A stretch of DNA of 64,000 bases. Origin: Paenibacillus segetis. GTDB lineage: Bacteria > Bacillota > Bacilli > Paenibacillales > Paenibacillaceae. The notes below the pieces were generated by a model, which did not search any database, was not told the DNA's origin, and was given only the letters and a program-made list of their open reading frames with translations. The number at the start of each line of letters is the position of its first letter. Positions within the stretch are counted from its first letter, which is position 1. Below, piece by piece: positions 16,010 through 25,576 of this stretch. Location: NCBI RefSeq assembly GCF_014639155.1, contig NZ_BMFT01000001.1, forward strand, positions 2,976,001 to 3,040,000. The letters run 5' to 3'. The position numbers and the translations under genes were made by a program.

Positions 16010-17233
16010 ATGATATTTAAAATTCAGCAAAAGGTCAAACAACGATTTGGAATCATCGTCATCAGCTTGGTTCTGTTGTATATCTTTGTGGAAACCATCC
16101 CCATCCATACTCCGCTTCATCTCACCATGTGGGGCCTTCTTTTAATAGGGTATCAATCTTTATTATGGGTACCAAGACGCTGGTGGACTGACTTTGGACG
16201 TGTTGCAACCATTATATGTATTTGGGGTTTGACGATATTATCATGGATTATACTTGATATGCGTTCAACTGCCGTAGCTGCGGCTTACTTTCTTATTGGA
16301 GCAATCGTCCAAAAGTTGTCCAGGAATACTTCCATTATTGTTGCACTGATCATCATTCTGTCCTTTGCGGGCATTGAGCTCTCAGCTTCTGAAAGTTCCA
16401 TAGATTCTATTCTTCTCGTTGTTAGCAATTTTGTAGGTATCTTCGTCGTACTTTGGGGATATCGGATCAAAAGTGAAGCCACCCAGTTAACTAAACTTCA
16501 CTATCAAGAGCTAAGTTTCATACACAATCAATTGGAACAGGCACATGCTGATCTTCAAGATACACACAAGAAGCTTGAAGAAGCAACCGTCGATTCCCTT
16601 AGATATGCTGTTTTAGAGGAACGTTCGCGGATTTCTCGAGATATCCATGATAGCATTGGACACGGGCTCACGTCGGTAATTGTCCAGCTTCAAGCATTAC
16701 CCTACGTCATAAAAGCCAATTCTGCAGAAGCAGATGCTACAGTTCGCAACGTATTAGAGGTTGCAAGACAATGCCTCAAAGAAGTTAGAACGGTGGTACA
16801 CGAAATGGCAATTGATGAGGCCGATCTAGGAATCATTGCTATGAAAAGTTTGGTTAAACAGGTCCAAGATCGCAGTGGTCTTCCAATTGAGCTCACTACA
16901 TCTCAATCCATATCTCGGTGGAAGTATGATATTTCTGAAACATTATATCGTGTCCTTCAAGAGGCCTTAACTAATGTCATTCGCCATGCAGAAGCCTCAA
17001 AAGTGGAAGTTTCGCTTCAGGAGGACGATAACAGTATTACGATGACGATTATAGATGACGGGAAATTTACTGATCCTGTTTCAATTACATCGGGTTTTGG
17101 AATGTCGGGAATGAAGGTACGTTGTGAGAGGGTAAATGGTTCTTTTACAGTACAAAATTATAATCCTCATGGCATGAAACTCATCGTTAAGCTACCATTT
17201 GACAACACTTCACTAGAGGGGGAAACAAAATGA
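16010..17233 (+). CDS. sensor histidine kinase, NarL/LiaS type
   Basis: 407 residues. Five or six N-terminal membrane helices (1-150), a coiled coil (about 165-200), a HisKA_3 dimerisation domain with phospho-acceptor in RISRDIHDSIGHG (His about 212), and a HATPase domain containing EALTNVIRHAEAS and DDG. Its last four bases overlap the start of the regulator gene (ATGA), so the pair is made together. The membrane-embedded sensor suggests detection of envelope stress or a membrane-active compound. Confidence 0.9.
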   Translation: MIFKIQQKVKQRFGIIVISLVLLYIFVETIPIHTPLHLTMWGLLLIGYQSLLWVPRRWWTDFGRVATIICIWGLTILSWIILDMRSTAVAAAYFLIGAIVQKLSRNTSIIVALIIILSFAGIELSASESSIDSILLVVSNFVGIFVVLWGYRIKSEATQLTKLHYQELSFIHNQLEQAHADLQDTHKKLEEATVDSLRYAVLEERSRISRDIHDSIGHGLTSVIVQLQALPYVIKANSAEADATVRNVLEVARQCLKEVRTVVHEMAIDEADLGIIAMKSLVKQVQDRSGLPIELTTSQSISRWKYDISETLYRVLQEALTNVIRHAEASKVEVSLQEDDNSITMTIIDDGKFTDPVSITSGFGMSGMKVRCERVNGSFTVQNYNPHGMKLIVKLPFDNTSLEGETK

Positions 17234-17907
17234 TAGAAGATCAAATTCGAGTAGCACTAGTGGATGACCAGCAGTTAATTCGTCATGGCTTCAGCTATAT
17301 TATTAAATCACAGGATGACATGGAGTTAGTTGGAGAAGCCAATAATGGACTGGAAGCGATCACGATGGCTAACGCCACCCTCCCCAATGTAATTCTCATG
17401 GATGTGCAGATGCCTGAATGTAGTGGGATCGAAGCGACGCGTGAAATATTAGCTGCCCATCCCGAAATTAAGGTGGTCATTCTAACTACCTTTGATACGG
17501 AGGAATATGTATTTGATGGAATTCGTTCAGGTGCCGTTGGCTATCTCCTCAAAGATGCTAGACCTGATGAACTTCTAGACGCAGTTCGAGCAGCCCACAG
17601 AGGAGAAGCTATTTATCGAACCGCTATTGCTGCCAAGGCGATCGCTAAGTCTTTTCAAACAAATAATCTAGTCAATAAGGTAGAGCAAGAAGCACCCGCA
17701 TTTCAATTACTAGAACCTTTTACAGAACGAGAGTTGGAGGTTCTTCAACAGATGGCATTCGGCCTGCGTAACGAAGAGGTGGCTGGTAAGCTGCATATTA
17801 GTGAAAGCACGGTAAAAACACATGTTCATCGTATTTTACAAAAGCTTAGTGCAGACGACCGTACACAAGCCGTTGTCTATGCCATTCGAAATGGAATTGT
17901 AAATTAA
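17230..17907 (+). CDS. response regulator, NarL/LuxR family
   Basis: 225 residues. Receiver domain 1-125 with acidic pocket (VDD near 12), phosphorylation site Asp 58 (ILMDVQMPECS) and Lys in LLKDAR. The LuxR-type HTH is at 155-220 (FTERELEVLQQMAFG, NEEVAGKLHISESTVKTH). Partner of the kinase directly upstream. Its targets are not visible in the window; the CcdC-like gene may be one by autoregulation. Confidence 0.92.
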   Translation: MIEDQIRVALVDDQQLIRHGFSYIIKSQDDMELVGEANNGLEAITMANATLPNVILMDVQMPECSGIEATREILAAHPEIKVVILTTFDTEEYVFDGIRSGAVGYLLKDARPDELLDAVRAAHRGEAIYRTAIAAKAIAKSFQTNNLVNKVEQEAPAFQLLEPFTERELEVLQQMAFGLRNEEVAGKLHISESTVKTHVHRILQKLSADDRTQAVVYAIRNGIVN

Positions 17908-17916
17908 CATAGGATC

Positions 17917-18297
17917 CTATGAAAGTTTGTTCCCTACGGCAATCCAGCGACCATCGATATCTTCAAATACAAATTCATGATTGTTATAATCCGTTGTTGA
18001 TAATGGCCGCACGATCTTGATTCCTAAGTTAGCAATCTCTTTCTCGATTTCCTTCTGCTCATAGGCAATAAAATAAGCGTCGTAACCATAGCCATGACTT
18101 ATTCTATTAGGAGTAATTACATCATGCTGAGACTTCGTTAATACAATCTCAATTGAATCCCTATATAGACATGCATGAGGTTCCGCCGATTCAAGATAAT
18201 AGACTACCTTAAATCCTATATTCTCATAGAATTGCGCCGTCTTCTGAATATCTGGCGTCGGGAATATCTGCAAGCAATGAGAAAATCCTTGATTCAT
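17917..18297 (-). CDS. VOC/glyoxalase-fold protein
   Basis: The frame is open from 18342, but AAGGTG lies 6 bases before the ATG at 18297, giving 126 residues that begin MNQGFSHCLQIFPTPDIQ. Two beta-alpha-beta-beta-beta modules, second module ending FVFEDIDGRWIAVG with the expected Glu. Members bind metals or sequester antibiotics such as bleomycin; role unknown. Converges with the response regulator gene. Confidence 0.75.
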   Translation of the reverse strand: MNQGFSHCLQIFPTPDIQKTAQFYENIGFKVVYYLESAEPHACLYRDSIEIVLTKSQHDVITPNRISHGYGYDAYFIAYEQKEIEKEIANLGIKIVRPLSTTDYNNHEFVFEDIDGRWIAVGNKLS

Positions 18298-18342
18298 TAT
18301 GTACACCTTCATTTCAATAATAATCTGTTCACTCGAGTTCAT

Positions 18343-19323
18343 TCATTCCATTACTTCCTTATACGTTGGTAAAGCAGCTATTGCTCCTACTTTGGTACAC
18401 ACGATCGCACCCACTCGGTTTGCAAACTGAATCTTGGCTTGCCAATCCTCAAAAGTAAGCTGTGCAATTCCATGAGTTGTAAGCTGAGAAAGCTGGAATA
18501 GAACCGCCCCAACAAAGGCGTCTCCTGCCCCTGTGGAATCAATAGACTTAATAGAAATGCTAGGTACCTTAGCATATTGATCCTCGTTCGAAATCAACGT
18601 ACCATTTTTCCCTAATGTGACGGCGACAACCTTCGCTCCAAGACGGTGAAGTTCCGTAACACCTGTATTAAGATCCTCATGACCACTAATCAACTGTAAT
18701 TCCTCTTCACTTACCTTAACAAAATCAGCATGGGCGATTCCTCTTTTCGCTAGCTCTATAAATTCTCCCGTCCTGTGGGCCCATAAGCTACTTCGATAAT
18801 TTGGATCAAAAGAAATGTACTGTTTCGCTTGCCGAGCCTTGTCCATAATTTCAAAATAAGCGTCTAAGTAGGCTCCACCTAACATCGCTGTGGCTGAACC
18901 AAAATGAATGATAGCTGCTTCACGTAACTTATCATCAGGAAGATCTGTCGTAACAAAGTTACCATCCGCACCTCGATTGAACATAAAGTCACGTTCCCCA
19001 TCGCTCTGCAAGGATACGAACACCATTGTTGTTAGCGCAGTGGAGTCTCTACAAATGAGATTCGTATTTACATTCACTTCATTCAAGGTATGGATTAAGA
19101 AATCACCAAAAGGGTCGCTACCTACTTTACCAGCAAACGTAGCAACTCCACCCAATCGAGAAATAGCAGCCGCTACATTAGCTGGAGCACCACCAGCTTG
19201 CTTCATAAAGTGGGATCCTTCCGCCAAGTTAACACCTATATCACTACAAAAGAAATCTATCAATAACTCCCCAATACAGAGTATTTGTTGATGATGACTT
19301 TGATCCTTCAAACCTAGAGCCAA
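18343..19323 (-). CDS. PfkB-family sugar kinase, fructokinase-like
   Basis: 326 residues from TTG 19323, which follows AAGGGGG by 7 bases; the longer frame to 19401 would overlap the next gene and lacks a ribosome binding site. Signature 1 is GGAPANVAAAISRLGG and signature 2 is DSTGAGDAFVGA with catalytic Asp. FDPNYRSSLW is typical of fructokinases (ScrK type), so phosphorylation of fructose is likely. No transporter or hydrolase gene is next to it. Confidence 0.88.
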   Translation of the reverse strand: MALGLKDQSHHQQILCIGELLIDFFCSDIGVNLAEGSHFMKQAGGAPANVAAAISRLGGVATFAGKVGSDPFGDFLIHTLNEVNVNTNLICRDSTALTTMVFVSLQSDGERDFMFNRGADGNFVTTDLPDDKLREAAIIHFGSATAMLGGAYLDAYFEIMDKARQAKQYISFDPNYRSSLWAHRTGEFIELAKRGIAHADFVKVSEEELQLISGHEDLNTGVTELHRLGAKVVAVTLGKNGTLISNEDQYAKVPSISIKSIDSTGAGDAFVGAVLFQLSQLTTHGIAQLTFEDWQAKIQFANRVGAIVCTKVGAIAALPTYKEVME

Positions 19324-19378
19324 CGTAAGTCCCCCTTCATTCTTGTCCTGTATGAACATTCTACCACAGGAATTCAAC

Positions 19379-19780
19379 TCACTTGTTGGCATTCTTGTCA
19401 AAGAAACCAGTGATGAAAGTCATTCCGCTTATCACTCCAAGGAAAAAGTGCTCGTTGTGTTTCGTAAGTTCTAAGTAAAATCGATAATAAGGGATCTCAA
19501 TATAATAAGGAACAATCATGTAGATCAGAACGAGAAAGCTTGGGATAAAAATAATCAATTGGGATTTATTAACCTTAAATCTTCTTGGAAGTCCATTGAT
19601 TACCCCTAAATACATGCCGGATACAAAAGCAATAAGAATCATTCCCCATATAGCATATGTCGCATCATATGTGACAGCGACCTTCCTATTTAAGTAATCA
19701 AGAGTTAAACTGCTACTGTACATCAATAGAAATGCTCCGATAATCCAAACTAAATGATATATAAAACGATTGCTTCTCAT
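19379..19780 (-). CDS. four-TM membrane protein of unknown function
   Basis: 133 residues with hydrophobic stretches at about 8-27, 42-60, 75-92 and 110-127, and basic residues between. No catalytic motif and no recognised family. It precedes the sugar kinase by about 55 bases. Confidence 0.65.
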   Translation of the reverse strand: MRSNRFIYHLVWIIGAFLLMYSSSLTLDYLNRKVAVTYDATYAIWGMILIAFVSGMYLGVINGLPRRFKVNKSQLIIFIPSFLVLIYMIVPYYIEIPYYRFYLELTKHNEHFFLGVISGMTFITGFFDKNANK

Positions 19781-19828
19781 ATGCCCTCTTTAGAATTACA
19801 AGTATGGATTTGGAGTTACTATACCAGA

Positions 19829-20641
19829 CTACTCTTGCAATTTTCGCTTACTGACCGGACAGAATCCTGGGTTCGTCGAGCATAACAATTGAGTATACTT
19901 GGGTTGGAGTTTAGAAAGCTCCGCAAAATAGCTTCCGATGATATGATTGGCGCTAACGGATCCATTTTGGAAAACCAAAGGTATGGCAGTATGGACGTGA
20001 CTGTAATAGTACTTTTTGTCTCGCTTAGGCAGCTTGTAGACCCTTGGAGGAGTAACGGTTACGGCGTCAAACTCATTGGCAAAGCGGTAGCTGTTCCGAA
20101 CATACATGGCAAATACTTTCGAGAAAGCCGGGTCGCCTACTCGCGGAGAACCATAGGTAAACAGGTAAGGTAAGTGGTGAAAAGTGTTCGCCGCAATATC
20201 AATAGCACATAAGGTAGCAAGTGCAGCACCAAGACTGTGACCCGTAATATAAAGCGTCTTGTTAGGTGATAACTTGTTAAGTGCAGAGATAATCTGGACG
20301 CGGGCGGAAGCGTAGATGTCTGTAAATCCACGGTGGGTAAGCGTGTTTCCCCTTATATACTTGAAGTTTTCTTGCGTGGCGATGGCGTCGGATATCCAAT
20401 TACTCGTCGAACTGGTCCCCCGAAAGGCAATAATAATCTCTTGCCTAGACTCAAGAATGAATCCAAAGCGTTCCGATCCGTTACTAGCAGCGGATTTCGC
20501 TTGAATGGTATCACGAACTGAATAATTCAATGGAACGACGAACGAACCGTCCGTATTCGTAAATTGTGCATAGGTTTGTTCGCAGATCGCTGCTAAAAAA
20601 ATGGCCCATTGCTCTTGAAATATATTCATACGCACGTGCAT
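19829..20641 (-). CDS. class 3 lipase
   Basis: 270 residues of the Lipase_3 alpha/beta hydrolase family. It contains FRGTSSTSNWISD (oxyanion region), GHSLGAALATL with nucleophile Ser near 134, FTYGSPRVGDPAF, an Asp in NEFDAVTVTPP, and His in YYYSHVHTAIP. No signal peptide is seen, so it is intracellular or exported by another path. Likely acts on acylglycerols or related esters. Confidence 0.88.
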   Translation of the reverse strand: MHVRMNIFQEQWAIFLAAICEQTYAQFTNTDGSFVVPLNYSVRDTIQAKSAASNGSERFGFILESRQEIIIAFRGTSSTSNWISDAIATQENFKYIRGNTLTHRGFTDIYASARVQIISALNKLSPNKTLYITGHSLGAALATLCAIDIAANTFHHLPYLFTYGSPRVGDPAFSKVFAMYVRNSYRFANEFDAVTVTPPRVYKLPKRDKKYYYSHVHTAIPLVFQNGSVSANHIIGSYFAELSKLQPKYTQLLCSTNPGFCPVSKRKLQE

Positions 20642-20730
20642 CCCGCCCTTCTCCTACACTATATTAGGGGGATGAAAGGGAGATGCCTATATTGTGTGAG
20701 GCGCATTAATTCGGTAAATAATCGAATAGA

Positions 20731-21174
20731 TTAAATCCAATCTACTATCTGATTCAACTTTTCTAGGTCACTGGGTCTAATCTTTAATGTCGTCAGCGGA
20801 TGCCCTGTGCCCCCATAAACAAATTCATAACGAATTAATTTACGATCCAAAATTGTCAGTAATCCTTGATTAATTAACGATACGTTTCCAATCTTACTAC
20901 ATGTAACTTCTTCAACTTCTTGGGGCGAAGCTAATTTCACCTGTTCTACAGATAGTAATTCCCTCAGAGTAGCAAAGTCGACTTTTCCATGATCTCCTGA
21001 AACAATCAGAGCATAAAATCCCTTCTCTGATTTTAGGATCAGAGTCGGTGCGGTCTGACCAATCGAAATACCAAAATAATCAGCACCCTCCTGCGCGGAA
21101 TTAAGTTGTTTGTTATGTTCGATGATCTCATATTCAATCTCTTGTTGTTCTAAGATCGCAACTAATTTGTCCAT
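20731..21174 (-). CDS. YbaK/EbsC (ProX-like) aminoacyl-tRNA editing domain
   Basis: 147 residues. KSEKGFYALIVSGDHGKVDF and YGGTGHPLTTLKIRPSDL match the YbaK/ProRS-associated editing fold; Lys in LILKSEK is the expected functional lysine. Relatives hydrolyse mischarged tRNAs such as Cys-tRNA(Pro). A standalone trans-editing role is plausible. First gene on the left of the long minus-strand array. Confidence 0.85.
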   Translation of the reverse strand: MDKLVAILEQQEIEYEIIEHNKQLNSAQEGADYFGISIGQTAPTLILKSEKGFYALIVSGDHGKVDFATLRELLSVEQVKLASPQEVEEVTCSKIGNVSLINQGLLTILDRKLIRYEFVYGGTGHPLTTLKIRPSDLEKLNQIVDWI

Positions 21175-21195
21175 AACATCCCTTCTTTCATTTCT

Positions 21196-21720
21196 TTAAT
21201 CACGATAGATGGTCATCTTAAGAATGCCCTTTACAAATTCAGTTTTGTTATCGCAGTAATTATCAATATCATAGCGATATGTTTCAGCTAAATTTAGTTT
21301 AAGCGCTTCGTAATCCTCTCGAGCTGATTCATTAGCACGTAAGTAATCTCGAAAAGCAATATGCTCCAAATATCCTTTCCCATCCTTAGGGCATACATAG
21401 AGGTGATATTTCATAAATCCATCTTCACAGGTTCTTTTAAATGCTTCGCGCCCTTCTATGCCTAAGTTTCCCTGATGTACAAATCCGGCCTTTTCTAAGC
21501 GTTCAATAATTTCAGGCAGTACCTCATAACTATCCATAACAACGTCCAGATCAATAATAGGCTTTGCGGATAACCCCTCAACAGACGTACTTCCTACATG
21601 TTCGACTGCTAGAATTAAATCCCCTATATAGCCGGTGATCATCGACTTTATCTGTTCAAACTGTATCTTCCATTCCGGATTGTAAGGTACAACCTCAACA
21701 ACCTTTGTTCTTTCTGCCAT
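21196..21720 (-). CDS. GrpB family (UPF0157) nucleotidyltransferase-like protein
   Basis: Frame open from 21738; GGTG lies 8 bases before the ATG at 21720, giving 174 residues beginning MAERTKVVEVVPYNPEW. AVEHVGSTSVEGLSAKPIIDLDVV is the defining GrpB signature, a nucleotidyltransferase-like GS-x-x-D-x-D arrangement. Function undetermined. Six bases from the upstream nucleotidyltransferase gene. Confidence 0.85.
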   Translation of the reverse strand: MAERTKVVEVVPYNPEWKIQFEQIKSMITGYIGDLILAVEHVGSTSVEGLSAKPIIDLDVVMDSYEVLPEIIERLEKAGFVHQGNLGIEGREAFKRTCEDGFMKYHLYVCPKDGKGYLEHIAFRDYLRANESAREDYEALKLNLAETYRYDIDNYCDNKTEFVKGILKMTIYRD

Positions 21721-21743
21721 TATAGATTCACCCATCATTAACC

Positions 21744-22532
21744 TTATTTTTTTGAATTCCCGTTATATTTCAGTCTATTAATCTTCTCCACCATATAATA
21801 AAAAAACGCTTTGTTCAGTTTATTTGATATTTCATCAGGTAACTTATCCATGATTTCATCCGCAATTTCAGTCAGTAATTGAACTCCCTTAGGTAAATAG
21901 GACGGTCCGCAATAATCCATGGCTTCGACCATTTTCTTATATAGTCTCTCATCCAAACTTTTATGAAGTCTTTTGAAGCCAACCCTGGCGTTCTCCTCAT
22001 CATATAAATACCTTAAAATAATCGAAATGTCTCCACTTAAATGGCTAGCTAACCTTGAGGCCCATAGGATATCATTCCTACAATAAGCTGCTTCGAACTC
22101 GAGCAAGGAGAACGTGAATTCGTGAAAACATCTTATAACGCCGTCCTTATTAATTGTTAAATTCTCAGGTGTATAATCTTGAAGTAGTTGCTCAGGATCG
22201 TAGAGCACTTTTATCTCATCCGTATGATGTAGAGAATCAAAGGTGACCGTATAGAGGTCAAAATGCAATCCGTTATTAAACACTGCCACGATTTGTGGTC
22301 CAACAAAGTTGGATTCAGACCAATAAATTAATGGTTTGTATTGCTGCAAATAATCTAATCTTCGTTCCAAGAAACTCTCAATTTGATCCTCTTTAACAAT
22401 ACAGTAGAAATCTACATCTGAGTAATCATCCAGATCATTTCTTGCTATGGACCCTTTTAGAAAAATCGCTCTAACAGCACTATCATTTTTTATTACATCT
22501 AGCATTGTATTCACTGCTTCTAGTTGTTTCAT
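21744..22532 (-). CDS. nucleotidyltransferase-domain protein
   Basis: 262 residues. FLKGSIARNDLDDYSDVDFYCIV contains the GSxxx-n-DxD metal and NTP-binding core of the polymerase-beta superfamily, near residues 25-45. A helical C-terminal domain follows. Size and layout resemble lincosamide/aminoglycoside nucleotidyltransferases, so antibiotic adenylylation is possible, but specificity cannot be read. Same fold as its downstream neighbour GrpB. Confidence 0.75.
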   Translation of the reverse strand: MKQLEAVNTMLDVIKNDSAVRAIFLKGSIARNDLDDYSDVDFYCIVKEDQIESFLERRLDYLQQYKPLIYWSESNFVGPQIVAVFNNGLHFDLYTVTFDSLHHTDEIKVLYDPEQLLQDYTPENLTINKDGVIRCFHEFTFSLLEFEAAYCRNDILWASRLASHLSGDISIILRYLYDEENARVGFKRLHKSLDERLYKKMVEAMDYCGPSYLPKGVQLLTEIADEIMDKLPDEISNKLNKAFFYYMVEKINRLKYNGNSKK

Positions 22533-22603
22533 TACTCATCCTCCGTATCACTCATCACATCATACCCTCAAGATCACCATTTTTAATTTTTAGGTGTTGA
22601 GAT

Positions 22604-23497
22604 TCATAAGAATTCATTAATCTTCATGTTTACATATTCCGGTTTTTCTAGATTAAGCAGATGACCTGCCCCTGGAATAATCTCTGCATATATATTCTTA
22701 CATAATTGAGTTGCACGCGTGTATGCCAAATTAGCATCGCTAATTACTTCCTGATCGCCAAGCAGAAGGAGAATAGGCATATCAAGCCTCTTTAGCTCAT
22801 CGTCACTATAAACACCTGGAGGAACTCGCAATGAGAGTGATCCATATCTAAAGGCAGCATGAAATTGATCGATTAACGTTTTATTTAGTTTATGTTTGGA
22901 CAACCACTTGATAAAATGATGCACACTCCACTTCATCGGAATAGCATTCATAACAATAATGCGATAAATGAATTGTTTGTGTAATGGTACGAATGACGCA
23001 GCCGGACTTAGCAAGAACAAACGTTGAATTCTATGAGTCGCATAAATCGCGTAATTGATGGCCAAATATCCACCGTAAGAAATTCCACCAATTATACAGT
23101 CGGTAACCTCCAATCTATCCAATACTTCGTCCAACCATTCCCCACACTCGTCTCTATTCGCTGGTAATATACTAGGCGCACTCCTATTCAAATCACCAAT
23201 AAAATCTATAGCATAGACTTTATATCGTTGAGCTAACACTTCAATGTTAGGAAACCAAACCGTTGAGCTAAATCCCATCGCATGTAAAAGAATAAGGGGT
23301 TCCCCGTCATCTGGACCGCAAGAAATGATATGGGTTTGACCGAAACGTGTAGGTTCGTACCATGTCTTATAAGGGACGCTCCATAATGCTAGACTTTGTT
23401 CATATTTAAGATTGTAGTTCATTTCCTTCTGTACTGTAGTAAAGTGTATCGGATTGCTTGAAGTTACCCCTGTATGGATTTCCTTTCGTTCCATCAT
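22604..23497 (-). CDS. alpha/beta hydrolase
   Basis: About 297 residues starting at the ATGATG behind GAGGGGGAG (23497 or 23494). LLHAMGFSSTVWFPN is the oxyanion loop, GGISYGGYLAINYAI the nucleophile elbow, LLLGDQEVI carries the acid, and PGAGHLLNLEKPE the catalytic His. Typical of the haloalkane dehalogenase/lactonase-like branch; substrate unknown. It lies directly downstream of repeat copy A. Confidence 0.82.
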   Translation of the reverse strand: MMERKEIHTGVTSSNPIHFTTVQKEMNYNLKYEQSLALWSVPYKTWYEPTRFGQTHIISCGPDDGEPLILLHAMGFSSTVWFPNIEVLAQRYKVYAIDFIGDLNRSAPSILPANRDECGEWLDEVLDRLEVTDCIIGGISYGGYLAINYAIYATHRIQRLFLLSPAASFVPLHKQFIYRIIVMNAIPMKWSVHHFIKWLSKHKLNKTLIDQFHAAFRYGSLSLRVPPGVYSDDELKRLDMPILLLLGDQEVISDANLAYTRATQLCKNIYAEIIPGAGHLLNLEKPEYVNMKINEFL

Positions 23498-23560
23498 ACT
23501 CCCCCTCACCAATTCTTAAGCAGGTCAAAACGGATGCCATAAATTTAATAGACTCAAAAC

Positions 23561-23634
23561 AAATGACCCAACCAAAGATAGCGCTTACCTTAGGCTGGGT
23601 CATTTGTTGTCTGAGCTATTCCCTTGATTATACG
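23561..23634 (-). repeat. hairpin repeat, copy A
   Basis: Arms AAATGACCCAACCAAAGATA and TACCTTAGGCTGGGTCATTT around a 5-base loop, then GTTGTCTGA and GATTATACG. On the minus strand two arm positions are G-U, where the plus strand has A/C mismatches. It follows the NUDIX stop (23642) by 9 bases in gene sense and precedes the hydrolase. Confidence 0.85.
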
Positions 23635-23641
23635 TAATTTC

Positions 23642-24271
23642 TTACATCCTTTCCATCTTTGCAAAGAGTACTTTAAAATACTCATCTGAGATAGGTGTAA
23701 AGTCCTTTCTTCGCAGCTCCCTTGTATCGCTTAGCATTAACCCACTTACTTCATCAGCAATTATTCCTTCTGAGGCTACATGGTCCCTCTCACCGTTCAG
23801 CAATTCCTTAAAGTCCTTTAAAGCAATCCAAAAAAGTCCAGTGATTTCATCCTTCTGAATGTGATAATCCCGTAATGACTTGTTACTTTCATAAATGAAT
23901 ACATGATTAAATTCTCGATCAACCAAATGGCTGGATACAACATGCTCTTGAGCTACCATACCACAATATATTAAATCATCAATTAATACTGATAATCCAA
24001 GCTCTTCTTCTAACTCTCGAACTCCATCTTCTACAGCCTCACCCGTTTGTAAATGACCTGCACAAGATATATCTAGTAACGATGGGAAAATATCTTTATC
24101 CTTATGTCGCAATTGAAACAACAAACAAAGACCTTCAGACGGTGTGTCTTTTATGATCCAACAATGAAATGTTTGATGCCATAATCCCAGCGAATGAACC
24201 CTTTGTCTACTTTCTTTCCCGATCTTGAACATATTTTCATTGTAAATATCGAAATATTCAATATTATTCAT
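23642..24271 (-). CDS. NUDIX hydrolase
   Basis: 209 residues. The Nudix box is GHLQTGEAVEDGVRELEEEL followed by GL, about residues 76-98, complete in its Glu residues. The long N-terminus with RVHSLGLWHQTFHCWII resembles isopentenyl-diphosphate isomerase-like NUDIX proteins, which tend to act on prenyl or nucleoside diphosphates. Cytosolic. Confidence 0.88.
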   Translation of the reverse strand: MNNIEYFDIYNENMFKIGKESRQRVHSLGLWHQTFHCWIIKDTPSEGLCLLFQLRHKDKDIFPSLLDISCAGHLQTGEAVEDGVRELEEELGLSVLIDDLIYCGMVAQEHVVSSHLVDREFNHVFIYESNKSLRDYHIQKDEITGLFWIALKDFKELLNGERDHVASEGIIADEVSGLMLSDTRELRRKDFTPISDEYFKVLFAKMERM

Positions 24272-24302
24272 GTTAGTCTCCTATGAATTGGACTTCAAGC
24301 CA

Positions 24303-24956
24303 CTATTCGTTGATGATAAATTCAAATTCTTTGGTCTCGAGGTTTATAATCCTAGTTCTTAAGTCATTTTTAGAAATGAATATTGGCTCTCCTGCTCTAT
24401 CTATGCAATACGCTATGGGTATTGAAATACCACAGTTTCTATAGGACCCATCTGCATGACTAGTCCCTAGAATTAAGGTATTATATTTCAATGCAATTTT
24501 CTTTGCTTCAGCTATCCATTCATCAAATTGCTCATCACTAAACATTCCTACGCCGATCGGGTGTGCTATATAGGCCAAACTAGCAGCATATTTTTCTAAT
24601 CCAAGTAATCCCTGCAATAATTCTACACATAACAAATATCCAATCTTATTCCCGTCAAAATCAGCTGCAGAAGGAGTAAATAATCTGTCATTCATCGGTG
24701 TCTTTGCGCGTTCTAGAATAATCTCTCCATGCGGATTAATAATTAATGCTCGATCTTTCCTGTTCTCATCTCTATAGCCTGAAATAATCATCTTATGATA
24801 TTTATTTGCTAATGCACACGCTTTATCTACATTCACTTTATTTGTTATGTAGCCTTCTGGATATAATACCGTATCAAAGTCGGCATCTAAAGCTATATCA
24901 GTTTCTAGTTGCTGAAGGTTCTCTTCATGATAGGGTTGAGAGATAAGGATTTTCAT
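24303..24956 (-). CDS. nitrilase-superfamily carbon-nitrogen hydrolase
   Basis: 217 residues from ATG 24956 (MKILISQPYHEEN), since the frame extension to 24989 overlaps the tmrB gene and has no purpose. The Glu-Lys-Cys triad is plausible: Glu in LYPEGY, Lys in RAKTPMN, Cys in YLLCVELLQ. It is about 50 residues shorter than typical nitrilases. It may hydrolyse an amide or nitrile; next to tmrB in one operon. Confidence 0.75.
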   Translation of the reverse strand: MKILISQPYHEENLQQLETDIALDADFDTVLYPEGYITNKVNVDKACALANKYHKMIISGYRDENRKDRALIINPHGEIILERAKTPMNDRLFTPSAADFDGNKIGYLLCVELLQGLLGLEKYAASLAYIAHPIGVGMFSDEQFDEWIAEAKKIALKYNTLILGTSHADGSYRNCGISIPIAYCIDRAGEPIFISKNDLRTRIINLETKEFEFIINE

Positions 24957-24969
24957 AAATTGCTGGGTT

Positions 24970-25566
24970 TCACCTCCAAAAACGCACATATTTTAATTGA
25001 GTAATAACTCGATCTATCCTCTTTCGCGTTCTGCTTCTTGGATCCGGTAATAATTGAATATTAGTTGCAGCAGCAATCTGTTCGGCTATATTATCAATAG
25101 ATAGGTGATCTGTATCGATATGGGTTTGGAATACGTCGTGAGATAGTCCGTTCAAACATCTATCAATTTGCCTAGCCGCCCATGAGTTTTTCCCCTCACC
25201 CCTACTTTTCAGGCGTTTCAGAATCGTTTCCTTTGAGGCACGCAGTGTAAAATGATGTACTTCCACTCCATCGTCTCTTAGCCTACCAACAATTTCACTA
25301 AAATATTGAGGATTTGCAATGGTCATAGGTACGATAATTGTTCCACTAAATTCGCCATATATTGCTTTCAACATCGAATAATTGAGCTCTCTCCAAACAT
25401 TGAAATCTTGGAAGTCATTCTTGGACATTTGCTTTGGTATATTCTTTTTAATAAAATAGCCAACATGCTCCGGATCATAAATAAACGAATTAGGAATTCT
25501 CCTAGATAATTCATTGGCAGTTTGAGTTTTGCCTGATCCAAACGTCCCATTCACCCAAATGATCAA
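24970..25566 (-). CDS. tmrB: TmrB-like ATP-binding tunicamycin resistance protein
   Basis: 198 residues from TTG 25566 behind GAGGTG. IIWVNGTFGSGKTQTA holds the P-loop; the blocks DDFQ-like DFQDFNVWRELNYSML, IIVPMTIANPQYF, HHFTLRASKETILKRL and GKNSWAARQIDRCLNGLS follow the order I recall from Bacillus subtilis TmrB, which confers tunicamycin resistance, probably by binding the drug. The identification is strong for the family; the phenotype here is untested. Its stop is 14 bases from the nitrilase-like start. Confidence 0.88.
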   Translation of the reverse strand: MIIWVNGTFGSGKTQTANELSRRIPNSFIYDPEHVGYFIKKNIPKQMSKNDFQDFNVWRELNYSMLKAIYGEFSGTIIVPMTIANPQYFSEIVGRLRDDGVEVHHFTLRASKETILKRLKSRGEGKNSWAARQIDRCLNGLSHDVFQTHIDTDHLSIDNIAEQIAAATNIQLLPDPRSRTRKRIDRVITQLKYVRFWR

Positions 25567-25576
25567 GATCGACACC

